From: Burkholderiales bacterium
Lineage (GTDB): Bacteria; Pseudomonadota; Gammaproteobacteria; Burkholderiales; Burkholderiaceae_C
Length of the DNA: 38,437 nt
Reading direction: 5' to 3'
Assembly (NCBI GenBank): GCA_028868305.1
Contig: JAGWUS010000038.1
Coordinates: 1-38,437 of the forward strand
The first letter of the stretch is position 1; each line of letters starts with the position of its first letter. A model generated the notes under the pieces. The model had not been told where the DNA came from and did no database searches. It saw only the letters and a list, made by a program, of their open reading frames with translations. Of the stretch, positions 14,048 through 23,648 are shown piece after piece. The translations under genes and the position numbers were made by a program.

Positions 14048-16315
14048 TTGCTCGATGAAGTTGAAGGAATTGTTCAAGGACACCGTGACGGACATGGTTT
14101 TGTGTCCCGCGATGATGGTGCGCCAGACATCTATTTGCCCCCCAATGAGATGCGGGCCGTACTGCACAAGGACCGGGTGAAGGTCCGTATCGTTCGCAGT
14201 GACCGAAAGGGCCGTCCTGAGGGACGTGTCGTGGAAATCATTGAACGTTCAAGTCAGCCAATTATTGGGCGGTTGCTGCAGGAAAGCGGTGTATGGTTGG
14301 TTGCGCCCGAGGACAAACGGTATGGGCAGGACGTATTGATCCCCAAGGGGGCTACCAGTGTTGCCAAACCAGGGCAGGTGGTTGTCGTGGAACTGGTGGA
14401 GCCCCCGGCGTTGTTCGGACAACCGGTTGGGCGCATCAAGGAAGTGTTGGGTGAAGTGGATGACCCCGGCATGGAAATTGAAATTGCGGTGCGCAAATAC
14501 AGTGTCCCGCACGAGTTTTCTGAGGCCTGCGTTGCACTGGCAAGGACGTTGCCGGACAAGGTGCGGCCTGCGGACTGCCTTGAGCGCGTCGATTTGACGG
14601 ATATCCCGCTGGTCACGATTGACGGTGAAGACGCGCGTGACTTTGATGATGCTGTGTATTGTGAGCCAGCCTCTAGGGGGCGTGGTAAATCTGCTGTCAA
14701 AGGGTGGCGTCTGCTGGTAGCGATCGCCGACGTCAGTCACTATGTTGAGACCGGATCTGCCATTGATGTGGATGCCTACGACCGTGCGACCAGTGTGTAT
14801 TTTCCGCGTCGTGTCATCCCTATGCTTCCCGAGAAACTCTCCAATGGGCTGTGCTCATTGAATCCCGAAGTGGAGCGTCTGTGCATGGTATGCGACATGT
14901 TCGTGACCGAGGCGGGAGAGGTGGATGCATACCAGTTCTACCCGGCGGTGATGTGGAGCCATGCCCGCTTTACCTATACAGAAGTGGCTGCCATTCTCGG
15001 CAATACCCGTGGACCTGAAGCTTCACGGCGTAAGGAACGCGTTGGTGATTTGTTGAATCTGCATGGCGTGTTTCAGGCGCTGCTGAAGGCGCGGCAGAAG
15101 CGCGGAGCAGTGGATTTCGAGACAACTGAAACACAGATTGTCTGCGATGAAAACGGCAGAATCGAGAAGATTGTCCCGCGAACCCGTAACGTGGCGCATC
15201 GGGTGATTGAAGAGGCCATGCTGGCCGCCAATGTCTGTAGCGCGGACTTCATTTCGGAAAGCAAGCACCCGGGACTGTTTCGGGTCCATGAAGGGCCAAC
15301 GCCGGAGAAGAAGGAGATATTGCGCAATTACCTGAAGGCAATCGGAGTCGGCATGACCATCAGTGACGACCCGTCCCCCGGGGAGTTTCAGGCAATCGCC
15401 AGCGCTACCAAAGACAGGCCGGACGCACAACAGATCCACTCCATGTTGTTGCGTTCAATGCAACAGGCGATATACACACCTGTCAACAGCGGTCACTTTG
15501 GACTCGCTTTCGGTGCGTACACGCACTTCACCAGCCCCATCCGGCGCTATCCAGATTTGCTGGTTCACCGCGTCATCAAGTCGGTGCTTGCTAAATCCCG
15601 GTACCAGTTGCCAGCCTTGCCCACGCCGGGAGAGGCGCATGCCAAGCTGGCGCGCCGTCTGGAGAAAGGACTTTCATCCCAAGTGGGGCAGCCTGCTTTG
15701 AAGCCGCAAAAAACTAATGCCGAGGGCATGGCTTGGCAGGCCGCAGGATTGCATTGCAGCGCGAATGAGCGTCGGGCGGATGAAGCCAGTCGTGATGTCG
15801 AAGCCTGGTTGAAATGCAAGTACATGCGCGAGCACCTCGGAGAGGAATATGGAGGCGTTGTTACAGCTGCGACAAGTTTTGGCATTTTTGTAACCCTGGA
15901 TGCCATGTATGTTGAAGGGCTTGTACACATTACCGAGTTGGGCGGAGAGTATTTCCGCTTCGATGAAGCCAGGCAGGAGTTGCGCGGAGAGCGAACGGGT
16001 ACCCGCTACTCAATTGGAACAAGGGTACGCGTCCAGGTTAGCAGGGTGGATCTGGATGGGCGAAGGATTGACTTCCGCCTGGTTCATGAAGGGGAGGCTG
16101 CGAGCCTTCGACCTGCGTCTTTCCGGGCTGACGTACGTGACCAAAATGTGTCCGGTGGCAATGGCGACCGATTCGGATTGAAGGAAAAGACGCGGAAAGT
16201 CGAGGCAAAGACCGAAAAACGCAAACGTGCTATCAGTAACGCTAGCAACCGCGCCAAGGCAGGTCCAGCGCCCTCGGCACCCGCTTCCAAGAAGGGGACT
16301 CGCAAGCGCCGATAG
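14048..16315 (+). CDS. rnr: Ribonuclease R
   Basis: Processive 3'-5' exoribonuclease of the RNB family that degrades structured RNA and takes part in rRNA and tmRNA-linked quality control. The cold-shock domains come first (VQGHRDGHGFVSRDDG, then IYLPPNEMRAVLHKD), then the RNB domain with the catalytic acid cluster DGEDARDFDD (192-201), ATSVYFPRRVIPMLPEKLSNGLCSLNP, and HFTSPIRRYPDLLVHR. An S1 domain (GVVTAATSFGIFVTLDAMYVEGLVHI) precedes a basic tail rich in K/R that probably grips RNA. The open frame extends into the tRNA gene, so the start must lie after 13998; TTG 14048 gives an N-terminus matching the family (755 residues), but no strong ribosome site supports it and ATT/ATC codons around 14021-14031 behind AGGAAAGAGAG are alternatives. 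A segment of about 30 residues between VHRVIK and the last RNB motif is longer than in E. coli. Confidence 0.93.
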   Translation: MLDEVEGIVQGHRDGHGFVSRDDGAPDIYLPPNEMRAVLHKDRVKVRIVRSDRKGRPEGRVVEIIERSSQPIIGRLLQESGVWLVAPEDKRYGQDVLIPKGATSVAKPGQVVVVELVEPPALFGQPVGRIKEVLGEVDDPGMEIEIAVRKYSVPHEFSEACVALARTLPDKVRPADCLERVDLTDIPLVTIDGEDARDFDDAVYCEPASRGRGKSAVKGWRLLVAIADVSHYVETGSAIDVDAYDRATSVYFPRRVIPMLPEKLSNGLCSLNPEVERLCMVCDMFVTEAGEVDAYQFYPAVMWSHARFTYTEVAAILGNTRGPEASRRKERVGDLLNLHGVFQALLKARQKRGAVDFETTETQIVCDENGRIEKIVPRTRNVAHRVIEEAMLAANVCSADFISESKHPGLFRVHEGPTPEKKEILRNYLKAIGVGMTISDDPSPGEFQAIASATKDRPDAQQIHSMLLRSMQQAIYTPVNSGHFGLAFGAYTHFTSPIRRYPDLLVHRVIKSVLAKSRYQLPALPTPGEAHAKLARRLEKGLSSQVGQPALKPQKTNAEGMAWQAAGLHCSANERRADEASRDVEAWLKCKYMREHLGEEYGGVVTAATSFGIFVTLDAMYVEGLVHITELGGEYFRFDEARQELRGERTGTRYSIGTRVRVQVSRVDLDGRRIDFRLVHEGEAASLRPASFRADVRDQNVSGGNGDRFGLKEKTRKVEAKTEKRKRAISNASNRAKAGPAPSAPASKKGTRKRR

Positions 16316-16322
16316 GGCGCAT

Positions 16323-17738
16323 TCAGAGTCTGGCGCTGAGGCTTTGTGCGGTCAGGTTTTCGGGGCCTGTCCAGCGATCGGCTGCCAATCCGTGACGAAA
16401 AGTGGCGCCACAGGCCGCATTAAAGGCATCTTCACCGGCAGCCATGAGGGCGCCCACAAGACCGGCCAGCACATCCCCTGTTCCAGGGCTTGCCAGGCGC
16501 GCGTTTCCCGTCGGGTTGATGCGTGCGAGCCGGTTGGGGGCTGCAATGATGGAGCCTGACCCCTTGAGTACAACCGTGCTGTTGAACACGTGGGCAAGTC
16601 GGTGTGCCGAATCGAGGCGATTGGCCTGTACCGACGGTGTGTCTGTGCCCAGCAAGCGCGCAGCTTCCAGCGGATGGGGCGTCATTACGGTAGAACCAGT
16701 GGTGCGGGAATGCGTCAGCCGATGCAGGTCTGGTGACCTCGCGATGGCATTGAGGGCGTCTGCGTCCAGCACGAGTTTGCCAGCGGCGGTCAAAAGAGTG
16801 GCCAGATAGGGGGTGATTGCATCGCCGCCGCCACAACCGGCAACCACGGTCATCAAGCGTAGGTCGATATCTGACAGATCGCGCATCATGAACTCTGGCT
16901 GCACCGGGATCTTATGCACATCCGCAGTGTCAAGCAAAACCACATAGACCCGGCCCGCGCCCGCATGCAATGCGGCGCTCGCGGCCAGTTGAGCCGCACC
17001 TGTCATGCCCTGGGCTCCACCAACAATCACTACATCGCCGTAACTGCCTTTATGGGAGTTGTGCCGTCGTGTGCTGGTTGGTGGCGCTGTATTCAATTCA
17101 GCACCAGCGCCAGATGGTGCATGTGCATCAAGGGTGTTGAACCAGATGTCTCCACAGGCATCGCGTCCGTCCAATGTAAAAAGGCCCGGCTTGAGGCTCA
17201 AGAGGCTCAGGGTGACACTGGCCTTGACGTGGGGTGTTGTTGTCAGCCCCGTATCCGGGTCCAGTCCCGACGGGACGTCAACGGCCAGAACAGGTCCCCG
17301 ACATTGATTGATGCGTGCAATCCAGTCCGCGCAACGCGCATCTGGCGTGCGCATGAGGCCAATGCCAAAGAGTGCATCAATGCAGGCGTCAAACTGTGCC
17401 GGTGGTTCGCTCAGGAATGTGACGTCGCACTGAACTGCCGAATCCAGTGCTGCCACCGCGTCAGGGTGTGCAGGTGGTCTGTTGCTCAGGCAGGTAACAA
17501 CGGGAAGCTTTCCCCACTCCCGCAGAATGCGGGCAGCCACCAAACCATCTCCACCGTTATTGCCTGGGCCACAGGGAATCCATATGGTCCTGGCATGAGG
17601 TGCGATTGCCATGAGCAGTTTGGCGACCGCCAGCCCAGCCATCTCCATCAGGGTGTGGGGTGGGAGTTGACGGGCTGCATCGATTTCCAGTAGCCGGGTT
17701 GCCTGGCAGTCGTGCAGAGGCCACGCCCTGTATGGCAA
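16323..17738 (-). CDS. nnr: Bifunctional NAD(P)H-hydrate repair enzyme (epimerase + dehydratase)
   Basis: Repairs hydrated NADH/NADPH: the N-terminal YjeF domain epimerises NAD(P)HX and the C-terminal kinase-like domain dehydrates S-NAD(P)HX with ADP. Numbered from the proposed start, CGPGNNGGDG (56-65) and LAVDVPSGLDPDTG (151-164) mark the epimerase; HKGSYGDVVIVGGAQGMTGA (229-248), LVLDADALNA (322-331), MTPHPLEAARLLG (352-364) and the nucleotide-binding SPGTGDVLAG (417-426) mark the dehydratase. Length about 471 residues is close to the usual 490-500. The start is unsure: the open frame continues into the upstream hydrolase gene, whose stop is at 17764, so TTG 17738 is the best candidate; an ATT at 17759 is another. 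It converges on rnr with 7 nt between stop codons and is last in a minus-strand run of four genes. Confidence 0.9.
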   Translation of the reverse strand: MPYRAWPLHDCQATRLLEIDAARQLPPHTLMEMAGLAVAKLLMAIAPHARTIWIPCGPGNNGGDGLVAARILREWGKLPVVTCLSNRPPAHPDAVAALDSAVQCDVTFLSEPPAQFDACIDALFGIGLMRTPDARCADWIARINQCRGPVLAVDVPSGLDPDTGLTTTPHVKASVTLSLLSLKPGLFTLDGRDACGDIWFNTLDAHAPSGAGAELNTAPPTSTRRHNSHKGSYGDVVIVGGAQGMTGAAQLAASAALHAGAGRVYVVLLDTADVHKIPVQPEFMMRDLSDIDLRLMTVVAGCGGGDAITPYLATLLTAAGKLVLDADALNAIARSPDLHRLTHSRTTGSTVMTPHPLEAARLLGTDTPSVQANRLDSAHRLAHVFNSTVVLKGSGSIIAAPNRLARINPTGNARLASPGTGDVLAGLVGALMAAGEDAFNAACGATFRHGLAADRWTGPENLTAQSLSARL

Positions 17739-17763
17739 TGAACCGCGTTTGTCGAGAATGGCT

Positions 17764-18651
17764 TCAGAATTCGTAGCAATCTCCTTCTCGGGCAAGGCGG
17801 ACGTCCAGTTCCGTAGTAACCGTTGCATTCGCGTCCAAGGCATCCTTGAACGCCACCTCCAGCGCGTCGTCACTGCGGGTCGGTTCATGGTGAGTGCAAT
17901 ACAGAACCTTGGCTCCGGCCCGTCGCGCGCTCTGGATACTTGTGCTGAAAGTGCCGTGTCCCCAGCCTTTTTTTGCGGGATATTCGGCGTCTGTATAAGA
18001 GCAATCGGCAATCAGAACATCGACACCCTCAAGGACAGCGTCAATCGCGAGATTTTTTTCATCCACAAATACCTGGTACTCCTCAAACCCTTCATCACTT
18101 GGTTCATAGATGTTGTAGGGAGGTTCGTGATCACCAGTGAAGAAGACGGATTTTCCATTGCAATCGATACGGTATCCAAAATTGATGACAGGATGGTTCA
18201 GCAGGCAAGGTGTCACTGTCGCTGAGCCCAACTGAAATGTCTGGTTTGGCCCTAGAGTTACATATTCAATACGCGCTTTCATTTCTGCTTCCCGAACAGG
18301 GAAGTAGCTGTATTGCAGTTGCACCGACATAACCTGCTCCACCCCTTTTCCCGATACCGGATCGAAACTGCCATGCAGGCGCAGGGTGTTCCCGGGGATG
18401 AAATTGGGTATGAAGAACGGGAGCCCCTGAATGTGATCCCAATGGGAGTGCGTGATCAGTACATTCGCGGTAACAGGAAGTTCGGACAGCAATGTCTGGG
18501 ACAGAGGGAAGATGCCCGTACCGGCGTCAAGAATGATCAGTTCATTGTTGTCCGTACGTATTTCAATGCACGTGGTGTTTCCACCGTACCGGACGGTTTT
18601 AGGGCCCGGTGAAGCGATGGACCCGCGGACGCCCCAGAATTTGACCTTCAT
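17764..18651 (-). CDS. Metallo-beta-lactamase-fold hydrolase
   Basis: A zinc hydrolase of the MBL superfamily, related to the lactonase/phosphodiesterase/RNase Z-like branch. The metal motif HSHWDH is at 68-73 (THSHWDHIQGLPFF), the C-terminal metal ligands are probably in LLNHPVINFGYRI, FFTGDHEPPY and YCTHHEP. The N-terminus MKVKFWGVRGSIASPGPKTVRYGGNT is typical of the 'MBL fold metallo-hydrolase' group of about 280-300 residues found near HDOD or cyclic-nucleotide signalling genes. Substrate unknown. ATG 18651 is 9 nt after the stop of the upstream HDOD gene (minus strand), so the two are surely in one transcript. A link to signalling is suggested only by the neighbour. Confidence 0.88.
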   Translation of the reverse strand: MKVKFWGVRGSIASPGPKTVRYGGNTTCIEIRTDNNELIILDAGTGIFPLSQTLLSELPVTANVLITHSHWDHIQGLPFFIPNFIPGNTLRLHGSFDPVSGKGVEQVMSVQLQYSYFPVREAEMKARIEYVTLGPNQTFQLGSATVTPCLLNHPVINFGYRIDCNGKSVFFTGDHEPPYNIYEPSDEGFEEYQVFVDEKNLAIDAVLEGVDVLIADCSYTDAEYPAKKGWGHGTFSTSIQSARRAGAKVLYCTHHEPTRSDDALEVAFKDALDANATVTTELDVRLAREGDCYEF

Positions 18652-18662
18652 GCGTGATCCCC

Positions 18663-19505
18663 TTACAGCTTCGCAAAAATTTTAGCCTCTTCAAAAAGCG
18701 GAGTGAGATCACCCATTGAAGCAATTACTTCATCGAGCGTTCCACCAAGACGTTTTTGTACCGACGCTGGAAACTCATCAATCACTGGATTTCCGCCGAA
18801 GCCGAATTTCAGTTTCTTGCTGATCTGATTGGCGCCGAAAACGCACGCAATCATGTCCGTATCCTTGAAGTTCGAAGGGTGCTGGAACCGTATTGTTTCA
18901 ATCAAATTTGGCGCGAATCGCCACTTTTCGACAAGCATGGCGCCCACAACAAAGTGATCCACACCGATTTCTTTTTGCAGGACCAAATGCAATGGAATGT
19001 TATTGACTTGGCTGCTCAGTAGCGCTGAGCGAAATTCGTTTGGCATAAATTGCGCAAACACCACTTTTCCGAAATCATGCAGGAGTCCGCCGATGAAACA
19101 ATCCATGGGATCTGCCTCGTCCATCTTCATGGCCAATTGCTTCGCCAGGCCGGCCGTGGCAAGTGAGTGCAGCAGATACTGTTGCACGTCAAAGCCCGAC
19201 GCGTTGTCCTTGGGCATCATCCCTATGGCAGCTATGCTTAACGCCAGGTTTTTGATCGTGTTGAACCCGAGATAAACAACGGCATGGCCAATAGACGTAA
19301 TCTGCTTTGGCAAACTGTAATAGGCAGAGTTGACAACTTTCAGTATCTTCACCGTGACGACCGGATCTTTGTCAATAACTTCAACAAGATCCTTGGGTGT
19401 GCTGTTGACATCGCGTGTCAACTCCAGAATTCTTTGAACACTCTTGGGAAAGGCAGGCATTCCGTCCACGGCAGTGGCGAGCTTTTGGGATAATTCTGGA
19501 CTCAT
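18663..19505 (-). CDS. HDOD domain protein
   Basis: HDOD proteins resemble the HD phosphodiesterase fold but usually lack the metal residues and act as scaffolds in bacterial signalling and stress responses. The domain covers most of the 280 residues: MPAFPKSVQRILELT (16-30), LVEVIDKDPVVTVKILKVVNSAYY (40-63), ITSIGHAVVYLGFNTIKNLALSIA (70-93), then FIGGLLHDFGKVVFAQFMP, EIGVDHFVVGAMLVEKW and the last helix pair. The LLHDFGK strip keeps an HD dipeptide, so catalysis cannot be dismissed. There is no output domain, membrane segment or signal peptide. It lies between the dadA-like gene (64 nt upstream) and the metallo-hydrolase (11 nt downstream). Confidence 0.9.
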   Translation of the reverse strand: MSPELSQKLATAVDGMPAFPKSVQRILELTRDVNSTPKDLVEVIDKDPVVTVKILKVVNSAYYSLPKQITSIGHAVVYLGFNTIKNLALSIAAIGMMPKDNASGFDVQQYLLHSLATAGLAKQLAMKMDEADPMDCFIGGLLHDFGKVVFAQFMPNEFRSALLSSQVNNIPLHLVLQKEIGVDHFVVGAMLVEKWRFAPNLIETIRFQHPSNFKDTDMIACVFGANQISKKLKFGFGGNPVIDEFPASVQKRLGGTLDEVIASMGDLTPLFEEAKIFAKL

Positions 19506-19569
19506 GTTGATTGCATGTTATCTAGGCGTCATTGTGTCAGCTTGCGATGCTTGCGTAAAAAATCCGGCT

Positions 19570-20814
19570 TTAACGCAGTGGACTGACTTTTTTCAGGTCG
19601 ACGATGGAGCTTCTGCCCCCGATTGCAGCTGCGATACACATGGCGGATCCGCACGCCATGCCCCAGCCGTTTGGTCCATGGCCCAGATTCAGCCAGACGC
19701 CATTTTGTGAACTGGGTCCAATGATGGGCAAGCCATCAGCGGTCACAGCCATGGTGCCTTTCCATACCTGAACGCTGCCGGAGTAATCGGCGCCACCCGG
19801 AAACATTTCCTGAAGCACGCGGTACAGATGGCGGGTTGTCCCCGCATTGCGGCTGGATAGGACTGTGCCCAGTTCTGCACCACAACTCACCCGGATACGC
19901 TTTCCCATCCGGACAATCGACGTGTGGTGGTGTGCATCGTGTAGGGCACTCCTGGGTGCATTGATCTCTTCCTTTACCCGGGCGGTCAGTGAATAGCTTG
20001 CAATGGATGCCATTGGCATCGGAATTTTGAATGACTGGGTCAGTGTGTGGGTGCGCGTACCCGTGCAGACAACGACGTGGTCGAATTCATGGAATTGGGT
20101 GCTTCCCCGGATATAGATACGTGGTTTCAGCGCGGACTGGATATTGGCGACTGTCGTATCAAAATGGAACTGGACATCCATGGCTTGAAGCGCCTTTTTT
20201 ACGCCCAATGCGAACTGCCGGCAATTTCCTACTTCGTCCTCAGGGATGTGGATGGCGCGATGCAAGGTGGCGGGAGCGTTGAATCCCGGCTCGAACTTCT
20301 GGACATCTTCTGGCGAGATTTCGCTTGCCACCACACCCCAAGATTTCAATGTTGTCAACTTGTCCCTAAGCTGGATGAGGCGGGCTTCGTTGTTAACGAG
20401 GATCAGCTGGCCTTCCGTCCGCTCAAATTCGAACTTTTCATTAGCTGCAATCGCATGCACACGCTGCTTCCCAGCCTCAATCAGTGTGTGCGCTACTTGG
20501 GCATTCTGAAGAAGCGTCTCCGGGCTGATGCGTTTTCTCCAGTTCCCCAGCCAGCGCAGATCTTCCCAGCTGACGCGTGGGCCGATCTTCAGAGCGTGTA
20601 ACGTCATGGCGCGGGCCAGCCAGCCAGTTGGCGGCCACGCAGGGAGTGACAGGTACTGGGTGAGACTGGGCGAAAGGAGGCCAGCGTTTGCAAAGCTCGA
20701 TGCTGTTGCTGCCGAAGAAGCCTGCTCAAAAATGCTTACTGAGTGGCCATCAAGCGCAAGTTCGTATGCGCTTGTAAGTCCTATTACCCCTGCACCAACC
20801 ACTGCAATTTTCAT
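19570..20814 (-). CDS. dadA: D-amino acid dehydrogenase-like FAD oxidoreductase
   Basis: FAD-dependent deaminating dehydrogenase of the DAO family; DadA oxidises D-amino acids, mainly D-alanine, to keto acids and feeds electrons to the respiratory chain at the inner membrane face. The N-terminus IAVVGAGVIGLTSAYELALDGHSVSIFE (3-30) is the dinucleotide-binding fold, followed by SSFANAGLLSPS, the substrate-domain start typical of DadA. The C-terminus has GTMAVTADGLPIIGPS and NLGHGPNGWGMACGSA, the second FAD-binding strip. 414 residues, close to the usual 430. The symbol is given by similarity; substrate specificity cannot be read from sequence and the alanine racemase partner (dadX) is not adjacent. 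It is first in the minus-strand run and diverges from rpsB. Confidence 0.85.
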   Translation of the reverse strand: MKIAVVGAGVIGLTSAYELALDGHSVSIFEQASSAATASSFANAGLLSPSLTQYLSLPAWPPTGWLARAMTLHALKIGPRVSWEDLRWLGNWRKRISPETLLQNAQVAHTLIEAGKQRVHAIAANEKFEFERTEGQLILVNNEARLIQLRDKLTTLKSWGVVASEISPEDVQKFEPGFNAPATLHRAIHIPEDEVGNCRQFALGVKKALQAMDVQFHFDTTVANIQSALKPRIYIRGSTQFHEFDHVVVCTGTRTHTLTQSFKIPMPMASIASYSLTARVKEEINAPRSALHDAHHHTSIVRMGKRIRVSCGAELGTVLSSRNAGTTRHLYRVLQEMFPGGADYSGSVQVWKGTMAVTADGLPIIGPSSQNGVWLNLGHGPNGWGMACGSAMCIAAAIGGRSSIVDLKKVSPLR

Positions 20815-21062
20815 CAGGATCTGCGTTTTCTAAGTCAAAAGTTCGTGGGCCCGGACATGCAACCAGTGAAGGCTCGCTTCAAGGCCCAGGGCGATCCCGT
20901 GGTACACTCAGCGGGTTGTGCTGGTTGTGCTTGCGCTTTGCGTAAGCCGCAGTGCAACATATCCGCAAACCGGTCCTGACAAGGTGTTGTCGTGCAAGAA
21001 TTTTAGCTTTCCTGCATGGCGATGAAGGGGCCGGATTTAAGACCTAACCTTTGGAGTTAAAT
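20815..21062 (+). promoter_or_regulatory. rpsB promoter and leader region
   Basis: 248 nt between the divergent dadA-like gene and rpsB. A TACACT at 20903-20908 may be a -10 box of the ribosomal operon, giving a leader of about 150 nt. The leader can form GACAA-GGTG-TTGTC (20978-20991) and a hairpin at 20928-20946 (GCTTGCGC/GCGTAAGC with one mismatch). In other proteobacteria S2 represses its own operon through the leader; whether this leader does so cannot be told by eye. Shine-Dalgarno TTGGAG precedes ATG 21063. Confidence 0.4.
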
Positions 21063-21815
21063 ATGGCAGTTACTATGCGCGAAATGTTGGAAGCCGGCGT
21101 TCACTTTGGACACCAGACCCGCTTCTGGAATCCCAAGATGGCACCGTTCATCTTCGGTCATCGCAACAAGATTCACATCATCAACCTGGAAAAGTCTTTG
21201 CCGATGTTCCAGGATGCGGCCAAGTTTGTCCGCCAGCTTTCCTCAAAGCGTGGAACCATCCTGATGGTCGGTACCAAGCGTCAGGCGCGTGAAATCGTGG
21301 CGGCTGAAGCGCAGCGTGCGGGTGTTCCTTTTGTCGACCAGCGTTGGCTTGGGGGCATGTTGACCAACTTCAAGACGGTCAAGACGTCCATCAAGCGTCT
21401 GAAGGATATGAAGGTTCAGCAAGAGGCTGGACTCGATAGCATGAGCAAAAAAGAGCAACTGATGTTTGCTCGTGAGCTTGAAAAGCTGGAAAAAGACATC
21501 GGCGGTATTCAGGACATGAACACCCTACCCGACGCCATTTTTGTGATTGATGTGGGTTACCACAAGATCGCCATTGCGGAAGCCCGCAAGCTGGGTATCC
21601 CGTTGATTGGCGTGGTGGACTCCAATCACTCCCCTGAAGGCATCGACTATGTTATCCCAGGTAACGACGATTCGTCCAAGGCGGTGACCCTGTACGCTCG
21701 TGGGATTGCCGACGCAATTCTGGAAGGCCGGGCCAATGCCGTTGACGACGTTGTGAAGGCTGTCACCGACGAAAGCGGTGATGAATTCGTCGAAGTGAGC
21801 GAAGCTTCTGCCTGA
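21063..21815 (+). CDS. rpsB: 30S ribosomal protein S2
   Basis: Structural protein of the small ribosomal subunit, bound near S1 at the platform. The sequence follows the family from [26 protein letters not shown] (first residues) through [35 protein letters not shown], and [33 protein letters not shown]. 250 residues from ATG 21063, preceded by TTGGAGTTAAAT; a TTG at 21051 in frame is not used. The downstream gene tsf is separated by a terminator-like hairpin, as in many bacteria. Confidence 0.98.
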   Translation: MAVTMREMLEAGVHFGHQTRFWNPKMAPFIFGHRNKIHIINLEKSLPMFQDAAKFVRQLSSKRGTILMVGTKRQAREIVAAEAQRAGVPFVDQRWLGGMLTNFKTVKTSIKRLKDMKVQQEAGLDSMSKKEQLMFARELEKLEKDIGGIQDMNTLPDAIFVIDVGYHKIAIAEARKLGIPLIGVVDSNHSPEGIDYVIPGNDDSSKAVTLYARGIADAILEGRANAVDDVVKAVTDESGDEFVEVSEASA

Positions 21816-21836
21816 GGCTGACTCGACCCCAAAAAA

Positions 21837-21860
21837 GGGGCTTCGTTGCCCCTTTTTTTT
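21837..21860 (+). terminator. Intrinsic terminator/attenuator between rpsB and tsf
   Basis: GGGGC (21837-21841), TTCGTT loop, GCCCC (21848-21852), then eight T; A6 upstream extends the stem. It lies within an operon, so it probably attenuates read-through and lowers tsf relative to rpsB. Confidence 0.85.
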
Positions 21861-21904
21861 AGCTGTTATTGAATAAACTACCCAACTGATTACGGAGAAT
21901 TGAA

Positions 21905-22828
21905 ATGGTTGCAATTACTGCGAGCATGGTGGCTGAACTGCGTGGCAAGACGGACGCGCCCATGATGGAGTGCAAAAAAGCATTGACCGAGGCCAATGGC
22001 GACATGGCCAAGGCTGAGGAGCTATTGCGCGTCAAGCTGGGTAGCAAGGCGGGCAAGGCCGCTGCACGGATCACGGCTGAGGGCGTCGTTGCTACCAGTG
22101 TGAACGGCATCGTGGGCTCCATGATCGAAGTGAACTGCGAGACCGACTTCGTTACCAAGAATGACAGCTTCCTGGCTTTGGCCAATGCAGCGGCTTCGCT
22201 CGTGGCTGAACACAACCCGGCCGATGCGGCTACCTTGGGTTCTTTGCCATATTCCCAGGATGGCTTTGGTCCCACGCTGGAAGATGTGCGCAAGGGCCTG
22301 ATTGGAAAGATTGGCGAGAACATGTCGTTTCGCCGCTTCAAGCGTTTTGCCAACGGCGCCAAATTGGCGACGTATTTGCACGGTACGCGTATTGGCGTCG
22401 TGGTCGAGTTCGATGGTGATGAGACCGCAGCAAAGGACGTTGCCATGCACGTGGCTGCCATGAAGCCGGTGGCCTTGTCCAGCGGTGATGTTCCCGCTGA
22501 ATTGGTCGAAAAAGAGCGCTCGGTTGCTGCTGCAAAAGCAGCAGAAGATGCTACAGTGGCAACCGCTGCCGGCAAGCCAGTGCAGTCGGCAGAGATTGTT
22601 GCCAAGCGGATCGAAGGTGGTGTCCAGAAATATCTCAAAGAGGTGTCACTGTTCAACCAGCCTTTCGTCAAGAACGACAAGCAGACTGTGGAACAGATGC
22701 TCAAGGCATCTGGGACAACTGTCAAGGCATTTACGCTCTATGTCGTCGGTGAAGGCATTGAGAAAAAAGTGGATGATTTCGCAGCTGAAGTTGCAGCGCA
22801 GGTGGCTGCTGCCAAGCAATCGTCCTGA
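21905..22828 (+). CDS. tsf: Elongation factor Ts
   Basis: Guanine-nucleotide exchange factor that recycles EF-Tu-GDP. The N-terminal domain starts with [30 protein letters not shown] and the conserved core with [22 protein letters not shown] (about 75-96). 307 residues, standard. ATG 21905 follows ACGGAG, an ordinary ribosome site. It lies between the rpsB attenuator and pyrH. Confidence 0.97.
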   Translation: MVAITASMVAELRGKTDAPMMECKKALTEANGDMAKAEELLRVKLGSKAGKAAARITAEGVVATSVNGIVGSMIEVNCETDFVTKNDSFLALANAAASLVAEHNPADAATLGSLPYSQDGFGPTLEDVRKGLIGKIGENMSFRRFKRFANGAKLATYLHGTRIGVVVEFDGDETAAKDVAMHVAAMKPVALSSGDVPAELVEKERSVAAAKAAEDATVATAAGKPVQSAEIVAKRIEGGVQKYLKEVSLFNQPFVKNDKQTVEQMLKASGTTVKAFTLYVVGEGIEKKVDDFAAEVAAQVAAAKQSS

Positions 22829-22878
22829 ACGGCTGCTTTCGGCCTAATTAATGTCCATCCATTCAAGAGTATTTGCCC

Positions 22879-23601
22879 ATGAAAAGTGAAAAACCTGCGT
22901 ACAAGCGAATTCTCTTGAAGTTGTCTGGGGAAGCCCTGATGGGCGATGACCAGTTCGGCATCAATCGTGACACCATAGTGCGTATGGTGGATGAGGTGGC
23001 GGAGGTGACCCGCCTTGGTGTTGAGGTGGCTGTTGTGATTGGTGGCGGAAATATTTTCCGGGGTGTCGCCGGTGGTTCGGTTGGAATGGACCGCGCTACC
23101 GCCGACTATATGGGGATGCTCGCAACGGTGATGAATGCGCTGGCGTTGGGGGATACCATGAACAAGGCAGGCCTCACGGCCCGCGTGATGTCGGCCATTG
23201 GTATTGAGCAGGTCGTTGAGCCCTATGTGCGGCCAAAGGCATTGCAGTATCTGGAAGAGGGTAAGGTCGTCATCTTTGCTGCCGGTACGGGGAATCCATT
23301 TTTCACAACCGACACGGCCGCGGCCTTGCGTGGCGCAGAAATCGGAGCCCAGATTGTGCTGAAGGCGACTAAAGTGGATGGTGTCTACAGCTCGGATCCC
23401 AAAAAAGATCCGCATGCAAAACGGTATGCCAGTATTACCTTCGACGCTGCGATGTCCCAGAATTTAGGGATTATGGATGCTGCAGCATTCGCGTTGTGCA
23501 GGGACCAGAAGCTACCCATTAAGGTGTTTTCGATTTTCAAGCACGGTGCACTTAAGCGTGTTGTGCTGGGTGAGGATGAAGGAACGCTTGTTCATGTCTG
23601 A
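22879..23601 (+). CDS. pyrH: Uridylate kinase (UMP kinase)
   Basis: Phosphorylates UMP to UDP in pyrimidine nucleotide synthesis; the bacterial enzyme is a hexameric amino-acid-kinase-fold protein activated by GTP and inhibited by UTP. Visible are [11 protein letters not shown] (phosphate-binding start), [11 protein letters not shown] (about 54-64), [41 protein letters not shown] and the C-terminal [10 protein letters not shown]. 240 residues from ATG 22879; a TTG six bases upstream is also in frame but unsupported. It sits 50 nt after tsf and 47 nt before the start of frr. Confidence 0.97.
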   Translation: MKSEKPAYKRILLKLSGEALMGDDQFGINRDTIVRMVDEVAEVTRLGVEVAVVIGGGNIFRGVAGGSVGMDRATADYMGMLATVMNALALGDTMNKAGLTARVMSAIGIEQVVEPYVRPKALQYLEEGKVVIFAAGTGNPFFTTDTAAALRGAEIGAQIVLKATKVDGVYSSDPKKDPHAKRYASITFDAAMSQNLGIMDAAAFALCRDQKLPIKVFSIFKHGALKRVVLGEDEGTLVHV

Positions 23602-23648
23602 TGCCGTGTTTGTCTTGGACAGGATTTTGTAACTGCGGGGGTGTGACC

